Counted from the first letter of the stretch, positions 18,034 to 27,364 are shown. The stretch is DNA of 32,546 nt from Chthoniobacterales bacterium (GCA_013695925.1 JACCZO010000029.1:1-32546), one strand, 5' to 3'. Notes: generated from the letters alone by a model not told the origin. Translations and numbers: made by a program.

Positions 18034-18129
18034 GGAAAGGATGAAGGATGAAGGCAGAAGGATGAAACAGCCTTAAGGCCTATTTTTCTCTGCGACATTT
18101 TCATCCCTCATCCTTCCGCCTTCATCCTT
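18034..18129. repeat. GGATGAA-family hairpin without an internal gene, upstream of rpoA
   Basis: ggaaaggatgaaggatgaaggcagaaggatgaaa ... ttttcatccctcatccttccgccttcatcctt. Confidence 0.88.
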
Positions 18130-18136
18130 AAAACCT

Positions 18137-19165
18137 ATGCCAGTTCGTTACGGTCGTTTTGAAATGCCCAAGACCCTCGTCAAGGACGAGGCGTCTTCCA
18201 CTGATACCTACGCCAAGTTCGTCGCCGAACCCTTCGAAGCCGGCTACGGCCACACGGTCGGAAATTCCCTCCGGCGCGTGCTCCTCTCCTCCCTCGAAGG
18301 CGCCGCCATCACCGCGGTGAAAATCAACGGTGCCCAGCATGAATTCGGCACCCTGCCCGGCGTGGTCGAGGACGTGACCGACATCGTGCTCAACCTGAAG
18401 CGGATCAAATTCAAAGCCTCCGATCACGAGGCGCGCAAGCTCGCCCTCACCGTGAACAAGGAAGGCGAAGTGACCGCGCACGACATCTCGCTCGTGCAAG
18501 GCTACGAGGTGCTCAACCCGAAGCAGGTCATCTGCACCCTCGATAAGAAACATAAGTTTGAAGCCGAGCTCGACGTTCGCGTCGGCCGCGGTTTTGCGAC
18601 CGGTGACGAAAACAAGCGGCCCGATCAACCGATCGGTCTCATCCCGATCGACTCCATCTTTTCGCCGGTCACCCGGGTGAAATACGCGGTCGAGAATACC
18701 CGTGTGGGTCAGCGCACCGACTACGACAAGCTCATCCTCGAAGTTTGGACGGACGGCCGTCTGACGCCGGACGACGCGCTTCTCCAGGCGTCCGCGATTC
18801 TGCGTCATCACCTCGATGTTTTCGTGAACTTCAACGAAGATGTCATCGAATTCGACGAAACGCCGGCCGGTGTGAGCGAGGAAAACGTCAAACTGAAGAA
18901 GCTGCTTAACATGAGCGTGAACGAGATCGAGCTCAGCGTGCGCGCGGCCAATTGCCTGAACAATGCCAATATCACCACCGTCGGCCAACTCGCGCAGAAG
19001 ACCGAGGCGGAGATGCTGAAGTATCGCAATTTCGGCAAGAAATCGCTCAACGAGATCAAGGACAAGCTGCAGCAGCTCGGGCTTGGCCTGGGCCAGAAGT
19101 TCGATCCGGGCCTGGTCGAAATTCCGCTCAACGTTGACGGCGCGAACGGCGCGGCCGAAGAATAG
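18137..19165 (+). CDS. rpoA: DNA-directed RNA polymerase subunit alpha
   Basis: FVAEPFEAGYGHTVGNSLRRVLLSSLEGAAITAVKINGAQHEF...LNNANITTVGQLAQKTEAEMLKYRNFGKKSLNEIKDKL. Start may be 18137 or the internal ATG at 18164. Confidence 0.97.
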   Translation: MPVRYGRFEMPKTLVKDEASSTDTYAKFVAEPFEAGYGHTVGNSLRRVLLSSLEGAAITAVKINGAQHEFGTLPGVVEDVTDIVLNLKRIKFKASDHEARKLALTVNKEGEVTAHDISLVQGYEVLNPKQVICTLDKKHKFEAELDVRVGRGFATGDENKRPDQPIGLIPIDSIFSPVTRVKYAVENTRVGQRTDYDKLILEVWTDGRLTPDDALLQASAILRHHLDVFVNFNEDVIEFDETPAGVSEENVKLKKLLNMSVNEIELSVRAANCLNNANITTVGQLAQKTEAEMLKYRNFGKKSLNEIKDKLQQLGLGLGQKFDPGLVEIPLNVDGANGAAEE

Positions 19166-19202
19166 AGTTCGTTAGGGAAAACTTTCGTCGGGAGAAGCAG
19201 CC

Positions 19203-19712
19203 ATGAGACACCAAAAGAAAACCGTCAAGTTGGGATTAACCGCCGCGCACCGGAAGGCGTTGCTGGCGAATCAGGTTTGCAGTCTAATCGAGCACCAGCG
19301 GATCAAGACCACCCTTGCCAAAGCCAAGGCGGTCCGGCCGCTGGCGGAGAAGATGGTGACGTTAGGCAAGAACGGCTCGCTTCACGCGCGCCGCACCGCT
19401 CTCGCCGTTCTCCGGCAGAAAGACGCGGTCAAGAAATTGTTCGACGACATCGCGCCGCGCAGCGCGGAACGCAAAGGCGGTTACACTCGCATCATCAAGC
19501 TCGGCCAGCGCAAGAGCGACTCGGCCGCAGTCGCATTCCTCGAATGGGTGGACGCAGCCGAGGTGGTGGTCGAGGAAACTCCCGCGACCGGAAAAGGGAA
19601 GAAGCGGAGCAAGTCGCCGAACGCGGAGGCGAGCGCTGAAGCCGGTTCCAAGGCGGTCAAGAAGGCGAAAAAAACTGCCGCTGACGAGCAGAAAACAGAC
19701 GCCGAAGAATAA
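19203..19712 (+). CDS. rplQ: 50S ribosomal protein L17
   Basis: MRHQKKTVKLGLTAAHRKALLANQVCSLIEHQRIKTTLAKAKAVRPLAEKMVTLG; follows rpoA; Lys/Ala-rich C-terminal extension. Confidence 0.96.
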   Translation: MRHQKKTVKLGLTAAHRKALLANQVCSLIEHQRIKTTLAKAKAVRPLAEKMVTLGKNGSLHARRTALAVLRQKDAVKKLFDDIAPRSAERKGGYTRIIKLGQRKSDSAAVAFLEWVDAAEVVVEETPATGKGKKRSKSPNAEASAEAGSKAVKKAKKTAADEQKTDAEE

Positions 19713-19848
19713 CCGCGCCGGTTTTCTTTTCAGCGTCCCGTTTTTGGAACCGCTGCATCCCGCGAGCGTCACATTCGTCGCCGGTGGGTGGCTCTTATGT
19801 CTTGTGTAAAACGAATGCGATCAGTCATTTATACGAATGACTCTGCCT

Positions 19849-19864
19849 TGGCATGGCGACTGCA
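19849..19864 (+). promoter_or_regulatory. Putative sigma54 (-24/-12) promoter TGGCATG-GCGA-CTGCA
   Basis: Match to TGGCACG-N4-TTGCA consensus with correct spacing, 31 bp upstream of the 19895 ATG; preceded by AGTCATT-n6-AATGACT (19823-19842). Confidence 0.6.
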
Positions 19865-19894
19865 TAAGGGTCTGGTGTTCACGAAAGGACCACC

Positions 19895-20110
19895 ATGACA
19901 ACACAAGCCAAACCGATTCACGAAGAAAGCACCTACCAATTGCTGGTCGAGTCTGAGGAGAAAGAGCGCGGGCTGATCGAAGCCTTTGTGTATCTGCTGC
20001 TCATGCTCGCCACCGTCGCCACCATCTGGCAGTTCAGCCGCCAACCGGTCACGTTTCCCGAGATCGGTATCGTGCACGCGGAGAAGATCGCGGCCAGCAC
20101 GCAGAGCTAA
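19895..20110 (+). CDS. Small single-TM hypothetical membrane protein (71 aa)
   Basis: MTTQAKPIHEESTYQLLVESEEKERGLIEAFVYLLLMLATVATIWQF; GAAAGGA upstream of ATG. Confidence 0.75.
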   Translation: MTTQAKPIHEESTYQLLVESEEKERGLIEAFVYLLLMLATVATIWQFSRQPVTFPEIGIVHAEKIAASTQS

Positions 20111-20562
20111 CGCAGCCTCGTTAGGCTCCAGGTCAGGGTGCCGTCCGGCGCGATTTGCAGGGTGGCGACACTTGGCGGCGCGCCGCGATTGGGACGAGTC
20201 ACACAGCCAGGATTCAGAAACAGGACGCCGTCCTTGCGCTCGTTGCGGGGCACGTGAGTGTGGGCGTGCAGGAGCACGTCGACACCTCCCGGCGCGTGCG
20301 AAGGCGGGATGTGGACAAGGCGGAAGCGGACACCGTGGCGTTTTAGATCCGCCACCAACGGCCACTCGAAATTACCGTCGCAGTTCCCGCGCACGAGAGT
20401 GAGCGGCGGCCCGAGAGCCTCCAGGCTAACGACCAGACTCGGAGCGCAGACGTCGCCGAGGTGCCAGATCTCGTCCGCGCCTTCGGCGAGCGATTCGAGA
20501 TTATCGGGGAGATGATTGTGGGTGTCTGCGAGCACGAAAATTCGCAGCGTTTCGGGCTCCAT
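20107..20562 (-). CDS. YfcE-like metallophosphoesterase
   Basis: RIFVLADTHNHLP, IWHLGDVC, VRGNCD, LLHAHTHVP, FLNPGCVTRPN. Confidence 0.93.
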   Translation of the reverse strand: MEPETLRIFVLADTHNHLPDNLESLAEGADEIWHLGDVCAPSLVVSLEALGPPLTLVRGNCDGNFEWPLVADLKRHGVRFRLVHIPPSHAPGGVDVLLHAHTHVPRNERKDGVLFLNPGCVTRPNRGAPPSVATLQIAPDGTLTWSLTRLR

Positions 20563-20647
20563 TCGTCCTCATCCTCAGCCATCGGAAGAGAGGCGCAAGC
20601 CAGAACGAACGTTGCTTCCGCGCCTAACCGATCTACTGTTGTAACCT

Positions 20648-21862
20648 GTGTCTTTCAACAACTTCGGGCTTTCCCCGGAAGTCGTGCGGGGTACACAGGC
20701 GATGGGCTTTTCCGAGCCGACGCCGATCCAGCTCCGCGCATTTCCAATCATTTTATCGGGCAAAGATCTCATCGGGACCGCGCAAACCGGCACCGGCAAA
20801 ACGGCTGCCTTCGCGCTGCCGATCATGACCCTGCTCGCCGAGCACGGCGCTTTTCGTTGTCTCGTGCTCGAGCCGACGCGCGAACTCGCGGCCCAGGTCG
20901 AGACCGCCTTTCGCGATTACGGGCGTTTTACCGACCTGCGGGTCTCGGTTGTGCATGGCGGCGTCGGTTACGGAAAACAGAAGGAAGAAGCCGCCGCCGG
21001 GACCGACATCGTCTGCGCCACGCCGGGTCGTTTACTCGACCTCCTCGAGCAACGCGCGATAAATTTTCGGGACATCAACGTCCTCGTGCTCGACGAAGTC
21101 GATCGCATGCTCGACATGGGCTTCCTTCCCGATGTCAGGCGGATCGTCGAACAGATTCCGACCGATCGTCAGACCCTCCTTTTTTCCGCCACTTTGCCGC
21201 CGGAAATCGAGCGCCTCGCAGCCTGGGTTTTGCGCGAACCGGAACTGGTCGAGATCGGCGCGCGCCGTTCACCGGCCGAGACGGTGACCCACGCCGTTTA
21301 TCCGGTCGCGGCCGAGCAGAAATTTGATCTCCTTATGGCGCTCCTCGAACGGACCAACTTCGACAGCGCGCTTATTTTTTCCCGGACGAAACACGGCGCC
21401 GACCGCATCGCGCATCAGCTCAAGACGGCCCGTCATTCGGTCGCCGTCCTCCATTCCAACCGGACACAACGGGAGCGGGTCGAGGCATTGGAGGGTTTTA
21501 AAAGCGGCAAGTACGAAGTAATGGTCGCGACCGATATCGCGGCCCGCGGGATCGACATTGCGGGCGTGAGTCACGTCATCAATTACGATGTCCCGGAGCA
21601 TCCGGAAGATTACGTCCACCGCATCGGCCGGACCGGCCGGGCGCAAAAAGTGGGCGACGCGTTTACGCTCATGAACGGCGAGGAACTGCCCGCTTTGCAG
21701 GCGATCGAGCGTTTCATCGGGCAAAAAATCCCGCGTCTGAAGATCGAGAATTTTCCCTACATCTACACCGTGCTCTTTGAACCCGAATCGGCCGGCGGGA
21801 AACGCGCCATCGGTGGGGGACGGACACATCGCGGCTATTCTTTCGGTCGGCGGCGGCGCTAA
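20648..21862 (+). CDS. DEAD-box RNA helicase (GTG start)
   Basis: GFSEPTPIQLRAFP, TAQTGTGKTAAFALP, PTRELAAQ, LDEVDRMLDMGF, SATLPPE, ATDIAARGIDIAGVSHVINYDVP, HRIGRTGRA. Confidence 0.96.
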   Translation: MSFNNFGLSPEVVRGTQAMGFSEPTPIQLRAFPIILSGKDLIGTAQTGTGKTAAFALPIMTLLAEHGAFRCLVLEPTRELAAQVETAFRDYGRFTDLRVSVVHGGVGYGKQKEEAAAGTDIVCATPGRLLDLLEQRAINFRDINVLVLDEVDRMLDMGFLPDVRRIVEQIPTDRQTLLFSATLPPEIERLAAWVLREPELVEIGARRSPAETVTHAVYPVAAEQKFDLLMALLERTNFDSALIFSRTKHGADRIAHQLKTARHSVAVLHSNRTQRERVEALEGFKSGKYEVMVATDIAARGIDIAGVSHVINYDVPEHPEDYVHRIGRTGRAQKVGDAFTLMNGEELPALQAIERFIGQKIPRLKIENFPYIYTVLFEPESAGGKRAIGGGRTHRGYSFGRRRR

Positions 21863-21869
21863 AAATCCC

Positions 21870-21886
21870 TCCCGGACGGCCCGGGA
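21870..21886. terminator. Possible stem-loop between convergent genes (TCCCGG-acggc-CCGGGA)
   Basis: 6-bp perfect stem in the short gap between the stops of 20648-21862(+) and 21895-22857(-); no strong U-tract. Confidence 0.3.
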
Positions 21887-21894
21887 CTGCCGAA

Positions 21895-22857
21895 TCAGGC
21901 CGCGCTCAGGCTGGCGCAGTAGGTTGCATACATCGCGTTGCTCACTTCGACCAGGCGCTCCTGGATCTCAGTCAGATATTCGTGCAGACCAAACTCGAAG
22001 ATTTCGCCGATGGTCACGAAATCGACATCGGAACGCAGTCGCCCGGAGAGCCGCTCCGCCTCGTTCCCGTAGCGACTTTCATCTATCCCGGAAATGCGGT
22101 GGAGCGCCCCGTCCAGAGAATCGACGCAATAGCGGATGGAGCGCGGAAATTCCCGATGCGTGATGAGAAATTCCGCCACCTTCCAGGGGGCTACCTGGCC
22201 GACGTAAAGCTTGCAGTAAGCCTCCAGCGCGCTGACCGATTTGAGCACCGCCATCCACTGAATGGTATCGACGTTGCCGCCCACGTTCTCTCCCGAGGGA
22301 AGCAGGATGTGGTATTTTACATCGAGAATGCGCGAGGTGGAATCCGCCCGCTCCAGGAGCCGGCCGATGCGGATGAAATCCCAGCCTTCCCCGTGCGTCA
22401 TGGTCGCGTCCGTGACCCCTTGGAAAAGGTGCGACCCAAAGATCACCCGCATAAAAAACTCGTGCGGACTCGAGTTGAGCAGCTGTTTCGCCTCCTCGCT
22501 CTCCAGGAAAAGATAGAGCCGGTTGATCTGCTCCCACATTTCACTCGAGATCTGTTCCCGGGTCGTGCGCGCGTTTTCCCGCGCGAGGGTGAGACAGGAC
22601 AAAATCGAGTTCGGATTCTTCTTCTGCAGGGTCAGAAAGTCGGTCACGGAGTGTTCGTCGGCCGCGCCGTAAAGCGAATCGAAGAGGTCGGTTTCCTCGA
22701 GCGTGGCGATGACCGGCGCCCAATGCTGCATGGCATCGGCTTCGCCTCCGAGATCGAGGAGCAATTGCAGATTCACGTCGAGAATGCGGGCGTCGTTCTC
22801 CGCCCGCTCGATGTAGCGGCTCATCCAGTAAAGGGAATCGGCGACACGACTTAGCAT
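21895..22857 (-). CDS. Alpha-E domain protein (DUF403)
   Basis: MLSRVADSLYWMSRYIERAENDARILDVNLQLLLD signature; adjacent to circularly permuted ATP-grasp gene. Confidence 0.94.
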   Translation of the reverse strand: MLSRVADSLYWMSRYIERAENDARILDVNLQLLLDLGGEADAMQHWAPVIATLEETDLFDSLYGAADEHSVTDFLTLQKKNPNSILSCLTLARENARTTREQISSEMWEQINRLYLFLESEEAKQLLNSSPHEFFMRVIFGSHLFQGVTDATMTHGEGWDFIRIGRLLERADSTSRILDVKYHILLPSGENVGGNVDTIQWMAVLKSVSALEAYCKLYVGQVAPWKVAEFLITHREFPRSIRYCVDSLDGALHRISGIDESRYGNEAERLSGRLRSDVDFVTIGEIFEFGLHEYLTEIQERLVEVSNAMYATYCASLSAA

Positions 22858-22871
22858 AACAACAGCTTAGC

Positions 22872-24380
22872 TTAGGTAGTTGACTGCGATTGCGATTGCG
22901 ATTGCGACTGAAGAAAGCTTTCGAGTGCCTCCTCGATTTCTTCATCATCCACCACCCAGGTGTCCTTGCTGCCACCGCCCTGTGAAGAATTGACCACGAG
23001 CGAGCCGGCCCGCAACGCTACTCTCGTTAGGCCGCCAGGAATAATGGTGACCTTTTCTCCATAGAGAATGTAGGGCCTTAAATCGACATGCCGCCCCTGC
23101 ATCGATTCCTCGCAGAAGGAAGGCGAGCGGGACAGCGCCACGATCGGTTGCGCAATGTAATTGCGCGGATCTTGGCGGATCTTGCCGGCAAATTCCTCCC
23201 GCTCCGCCGCGCTCGACTGCGAGCCGATCAACATTCCGTAGCCGCCGCTCTCGTTGGCCGATTTCACGACCAGCTCAGGCAGGTGCTCAAGGATATGTTT
23301 CAAGTCGTTAGGCTGGGAAGGCAGGTAAGTCGGGACATTTTCCAGGATCGGGTCCTGGTCGAGATAATAACGGATCATCTTCGGAACAAAATGGTAGATG
23401 ACCTTGTCGTCCGCCACCCCGGTGCCGATCGAGTTGGCGAGGCTGACGCAGCCGCACCGGTATGCTTCGACCAGCCCGGGCACCCCGAGCTCGGAATCTT
23501 TCCGGAAAACGCGCGGATCGAGAAAGTCGTCGTTGATCCGGCGGTAGATGACGTCGACGCGTTTCAGTCCCTTGGTGGTCCGCATGTGAACGCAGCCGCC
23601 CTGCACGATCAGATCGCGGCCTTCGACGATCTCGATTCCCATCGAGCGGGCGAGGAACGAGTGCTCGTAATAGGCCGAGTTATAGATCCCGGGCGTGAGC
23701 AGGACGACGGTCGGTTCCTCCGCGCCGGTCGGCGCAATGTAGCGCAGGGCATTGAGCAAATTCTGGCTGTAATCCTCCACTGGCCGCACCCGGTATTCGG
23801 AAAACAGTGTCGGGAAAATCCGCTTCATCGTCTGCCGGTTCTCCAGCACATAGGAGACGCCGGATGGGCAGCGCGCGTTGTCCTCGAGCACCAGATAGTT
23901 GCCGGAACGATCACGGATCAGATCGGTCCCGCAGATGTGGATATAAATATTCCGGGGAACATCGAAGTTCATGAACTCGGGCCGGAAATGGACCGCTTCC
24001 CAGACGATCTCTTTCGGGATGACGCCGTCGCGCAGGATGCTTTGCGCGTGGTAAATATCGTGCAGGAAAAGATTGAGCGCGGTGATGCGCTGGGTCAGGC
24101 CGCGCTCGACCAGGTCCCATTCGCTGGCCGGGATGATGCGCGGGATGAGGTCGAAGGGAAAAATCCGTTCCGTTCCCTGGTCGTCGTTGTAGACCGTAAA
24201 GGTGACGCCCTGGCTCAGGAAACTGGCCGCCGCCAGGTCGCGTTTTCTTTCGAAGTCGGCCGATCCCATTTCCTTGAAGGTCGCGAGCAACCTGCTGTAG
24301 TGAGGTCGCGCCACGTCCGGCGCCGCAAACATCTCGTCGAAAAAATTGTCGACCTTGTATTGGGAAAAAAGGTCGCTCAT
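22872..24380 (-). CDS. Circularly permuted type-2 ATP-grasp protein (DUF404/DUF407)
   Basis: [19 protein letters not shown]...[84 protein letters not shown]. Alternative start at 24392. Confidence 0.95.
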   Translation of the reverse strand: MSDLFSQYKVDNFFDEMFAAPDVARPHYSRLLATFKEMGSADFERKRDLAAASFLSQGVTFTVYNDDQGTERIFPFDLIPRIIPASEWDLVERGLTQRITALNLFLHDIYHAQSILRDGVIPKEIVWEAVHFRPEFMNFDVPRNIYIHICGTDLIRDRSGNYLVLEDNARCPSGVSYVLENRQTMKRIFPTLFSEYRVRPVEDYSQNLLNALRYIAPTGAEEPTVVLLTPGIYNSAYYEHSFLARSMGIEIVEGRDLIVQGGCVHMRTTKGLKRVDVIYRRINDDFLDPRVFRKDSELGVPGLVEAYRCGCVSLANSIGTGVADDKVIYHFVPKMIRYYLDQDPILENVPTYLPSQPNDLKHILEHLPELVVKSANESGGYGMLIGSQSSAAEREEFAGKIRQDPRNYIAQPIVALSRSPSFCEESMQGRHVDLRPYILYGEKVTIIPGGLTRVALRAGSLVVNSSQGGGSKDTWVVDDEEIEEALESFLQSQSQSQSQSTT

Positions 24381-24417
24381 GGGAATAATCATTTTGTCTG
24401 TGCAGGAGAGCCACGCA

Positions 24418-25092
24418 ATGAAAAATGGATCGGCTGCCGCCGACCATGAAGATGCCTGCGCCCGGGTCGCGGCCCGTTTTGGCGAACGCTGGCTGCGCAT
24501 CTACGCCGGCCGGAAATTGCGCAGCGATCCGATTTTCCCCGCGGCCTACGAACTTTTCAGGGGGTCGGACCAACCGCTGGTCGATCTCGGCTGCGGCGTC
24601 GGGCTCCTCGCCTTTTATTTGCGCGAGCGAAACTTCCGTCCGCTGATCAGCGGGCTCGACCGCGACGGGCGGAAGATCGATCGGGCCCGCGCGGTCGCGC
24701 GCGGCGCTTATCGCGACCTCGAGTTCAGCGCAGGTGATGTGAACGGGCCGCTCGCAGCGCGCGGTAACATCGTCCTCTTCGATCTCCTGCATTATCTTCC
24801 GCCGCAGGAACAGACGAGCCTCCTCGGTCGGCTGGCGGAGCGCGTCGCGCCCGGCGGCACCCTGGCCATTCGTGACTGCCCGCGCGACCGGAGCGCGCGC
24901 TTTTGGCTCACGAATCTGGCCGAGCGTTTCGCCCAGGGCACGACTTGGAACCTGAAAGTGGCTCTTCATTTCCCGACGCGCGAAGAAATCTTTGCCGCTT
25001 TCGACGAGGACAAATTCTCTCGCACCGTCGCGCCGCTGTGGGGCCGGACGCCTTTTAATAATCACCTCTTCATCTTCCGCCGCTTGGCCTAG
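24418..25092 (+). CDS. Class I SAM-dependent methyltransferase
   Basis: [20 protein letters not shown] (motif I), [25 protein letters not shown]. Confidence 0.88.
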   Translation: MKNGSAAADHEDACARVAARFGERWLRIYAGRKLRSDPIFPAAYELFRGSDQPLVDLGCGVGLLAFYLRERNFRPLISGLDRDGRKIDRARAVARGAYRDLEFSAGDVNGPLAARGNIVLFDLLHYLPPQEQTSLLGRLAERVAPGGTLAIRDCPRDRSARFWLTNLAERFAQGTTWNLKVALHFPTREEIFAAFDEDKFSRTVAPLWGRTPFNNHLFIFRRLA

Positions 25093-25210
25093 CGGCGATC
25101 TTTAGGCGCTTCCCTCTGCGAAGCGCGGGTCTCGACGTGATTTTGCCTAACGACTCCCGCCTTATCACTTTATCCCCGCGCTTACCGAGCGACGCGTCTA
25201 CCATAGATCT

Positions 25211-26545
25211 GTGAAAACTTTCCTTAGCACGCAGTGGGAACGGCTCTCCAGCAGTTACTGGTTTATCCCGACCGTCATGTCGTTTCTCGCCACCGGCCTT
25301 TCCTTTCTCACCGTCCATATCGATACCCTCATAAACGCGAAATGGGCTCGGGCGGCGGGCTGGATCTGGGCCGGCGGACCCGAAGGCGCGCGGAGCGTTC
25401 TCTCCACCATCGCCGGCTCCACCATCACGGTGGCCGGGGTCGTTTTTTCCATCACGATCGTGACTCTCTCGCTCGCTTCCTCGCAGTTCGGCCCCCGGCT
25501 CCTGCGCAACTTCATGAACGATCGCGCGACCCAGTTCGTCCTCGGGGTTTTCGTCGCTACTTTTCTCTACAGCCTGCTCATTCTGCGCACGATTCGTGGG
25601 ACCGATGCGAACAGCTTCGTCCCCTTCCTTTCCGTGACCTCCGGCATTCTCTTCGCCGTCGCTTCGGTCGGCTTTCTCATCTTCTTCATTCATCATGTGC
25701 CACACTCGATTCTGGCCGAGAACCTCATCGGCCGGGTCGCGGACGAGTTGCAGCTGCGTATCGAGCGGCTTTATCCAGACAAACTGGAGGAGGGCCGCCG
25801 CGAAAGAAAAAGCGATATCGAAAGTCAGCTCCCCGCCGGCTTCGCCGAGGAAGCGCAGCCACTTGAGTCAAAAAATAGCGGCTTTATTCAGGCGATTGAT
25901 AAAGAGCGCCTGCTGGAGCTTGCGACCCGCGAAGAGGTAGTCCTCCGGTTATGCCGGCGATCGGGTGATTTCGTGGCCGAGGAGACGGCGCTGGCGCTGG
26001 TCTGGCCCGCGGACAAGCTCACCGAAGAATTCGAGAAGAAGTGTTTCGATGCCTTCTTTTTCGGATCGCATCGGACGCCGAACCAGGACATCGAATACGC
26101 CATCGATCAACTGGTCGAGGTGGCGGTGCGTGCTTTGTCGCCGGGGATCAACGATCCCTTTACCGCGATGAGTTGCATCGAGTGGCTCGGCGTGGCTCTG
26201 ATTAGCGTGGGCCGGCGCCAGATCCCGTCGGCCCTGCACTACGACGGGGAACGCCATCTGCGTCTGGTTACCGACGTCATCGATTATTCCGGTATCGCCG
26301 CCGCCGCCCTCAACCAGATCCGTCAATACGGCTGCGCCAGCGTCGGGGTCGTGATCCGTCTGCTCGATATGATCGCGCGAGTCGCGCTGGAATTGGAGCG
26401 GACGGAAGACCGGCAGGTGCTGATCGATCACGCCGCCGCCATCCGCGAAGACGGCCTGCGTGAAGCGAAGAACGAGCGCGACAAGAGCGACATTGAGACG
26501 ATGTATCTGCAGGCGCAAAAGGCGCTCACCGAGGAGGATCGTTAG
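25211..26545 (+). CDS. DUF2254 family membrane protein
   Basis: STIAGSTITVAGVVFSITIVTLSLASSQFGPRLLRNFMNDRATQFVLGVFVATFLYSLLILR, VEVAVRALSPGINDPFTAMSCIEWLG. Confidence 0.93.
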   Translation: MKTFLSTQWERLSSSYWFIPTVMSFLATGLSFLTVHIDTLINAKWARAAGWIWAGGPEGARSVLSTIAGSTITVAGVVFSITIVTLSLASSQFGPRLLRNFMNDRATQFVLGVFVATFLYSLLILRTIRGTDANSFVPFLSVTSGILFAVASVGFLIFFIHHVPHSILAENLIGRVADELQLRIERLYPDKLEEGRRERKSDIESQLPAGFAEEAQPLESKNSGFIQAIDKERLLELATREEVVLRLCRRSGDFVAEETALALVWPADKLTEEFEKKCFDAFFFGSHRTPNQDIEYAIDQLVEVAVRALSPGINDPFTAMSCIEWLGVALISVGRRQIPSALHYDGERHLRLVTDVIDYSGIAAAALNQIRQYGCASVGVVIRLLDMIARVALELERTEDRQVLIDHAAAIREDGLREAKNERDKSDIETMYLQAQKALTEEDR

Positions 26546-26836
26546 GCGAAGGACCTCCCACTTTCTGATTGCCGGGATATCAGCCTAACGAAGGGTGGTT
26601 CACTCGCGGCGACGAGTTTAGCCAACGTCTCCTGGCAGAGCGGGTTGGTTTTTGAATTCATGTTTTTTAACCCGCGGCTTTTTTGCGTCCCGGTCTAAAA
26701 AGAATCGTGCCCTAACGAGATTCTTTCTTCTCACTCAGCACCGGCCGCATTCTTTTGGTCGAGCCGGCCACTTTGGTTTTGGGCCAGTTGGCGGAAATCG
26801 GGCGCGCTCACGTTCGGGCGGTCGTCAGGGAGGGCG

Positions 26837-27364
26837 CTATTCCTCGAAACCCTGCACATCCGTCAAAGTGGACCGACCACTCTCGTCTGTTTCCCCGATG
26901 ACGCTGAAGCTTCCGTCGGTTTCGAGGACGACGGCCTTGGCCTGACTGAGGTAGGCAAAGCCCTGGTTGCGGAGTGCGGCGCGCACTTCCTGGTCTGTCA
27001 CTCGCGTGCGGCGGAGCGCGTCGCTTTGGAACTCTCCGTGCCAGAAGAGCAAAGTCGGTTTGGCTTTCACCAGACCCGAGAAACCCTGCGACCGGACCGA
27101 TAGCCAGGTAACCACAAACTGCAGCAGCACCAGGACCACCAGGCCGGTCACGCCCTGCACAATGGTGATTTCTTTCGAGAGCAGAATCGTAGCGAGGGTG
27201 GAGCCGAGGGCGATCGTGACTACGTAGTCGAAGGCGTTCCATTTCGAGAGAGTGCGCTTCCCGCAGATGCGCAGCAGGAGAATCAGCAGGACGTAGGCAA
27301 CGACGCCGGAGATGAGGGTCTTGAGAAGCGGAAACCAGCCATCGAAGAACATGCTGCTTCTCAA
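26837..27364 (-). CDS. DUF421 / YetF-like membrane protein
   Basis: YVLLILLLRICGKRTLSKWNAFDYVVTIALGSTLATILLSKEITIVQGVTGLVVLVLLQFVVTWLS. Confidence 0.93.
   Translation of the reverse strand: MRSSMFFDGWFPLLKTLISGVVAYVLLILLLRICGKRTLSKWNAFDYVVTIALGSTLATILLSKEITIVQGVTGLVVLVLLQFVVTWLSVRSQGFSGLVKAKPTLLFWHGEFQSDALRRTRVTDQEVRAALRNQGFAYLSQAKAVVLETDGSFSVIGETDESGRSTLTDVQGFEE

Noticed and set aside
23088-24449. 453-aa plus-strand ORF antisense to the ATP-grasp gene
   Set aside because: No recognisable domain; fully overlaps a strongly conserved CDS.
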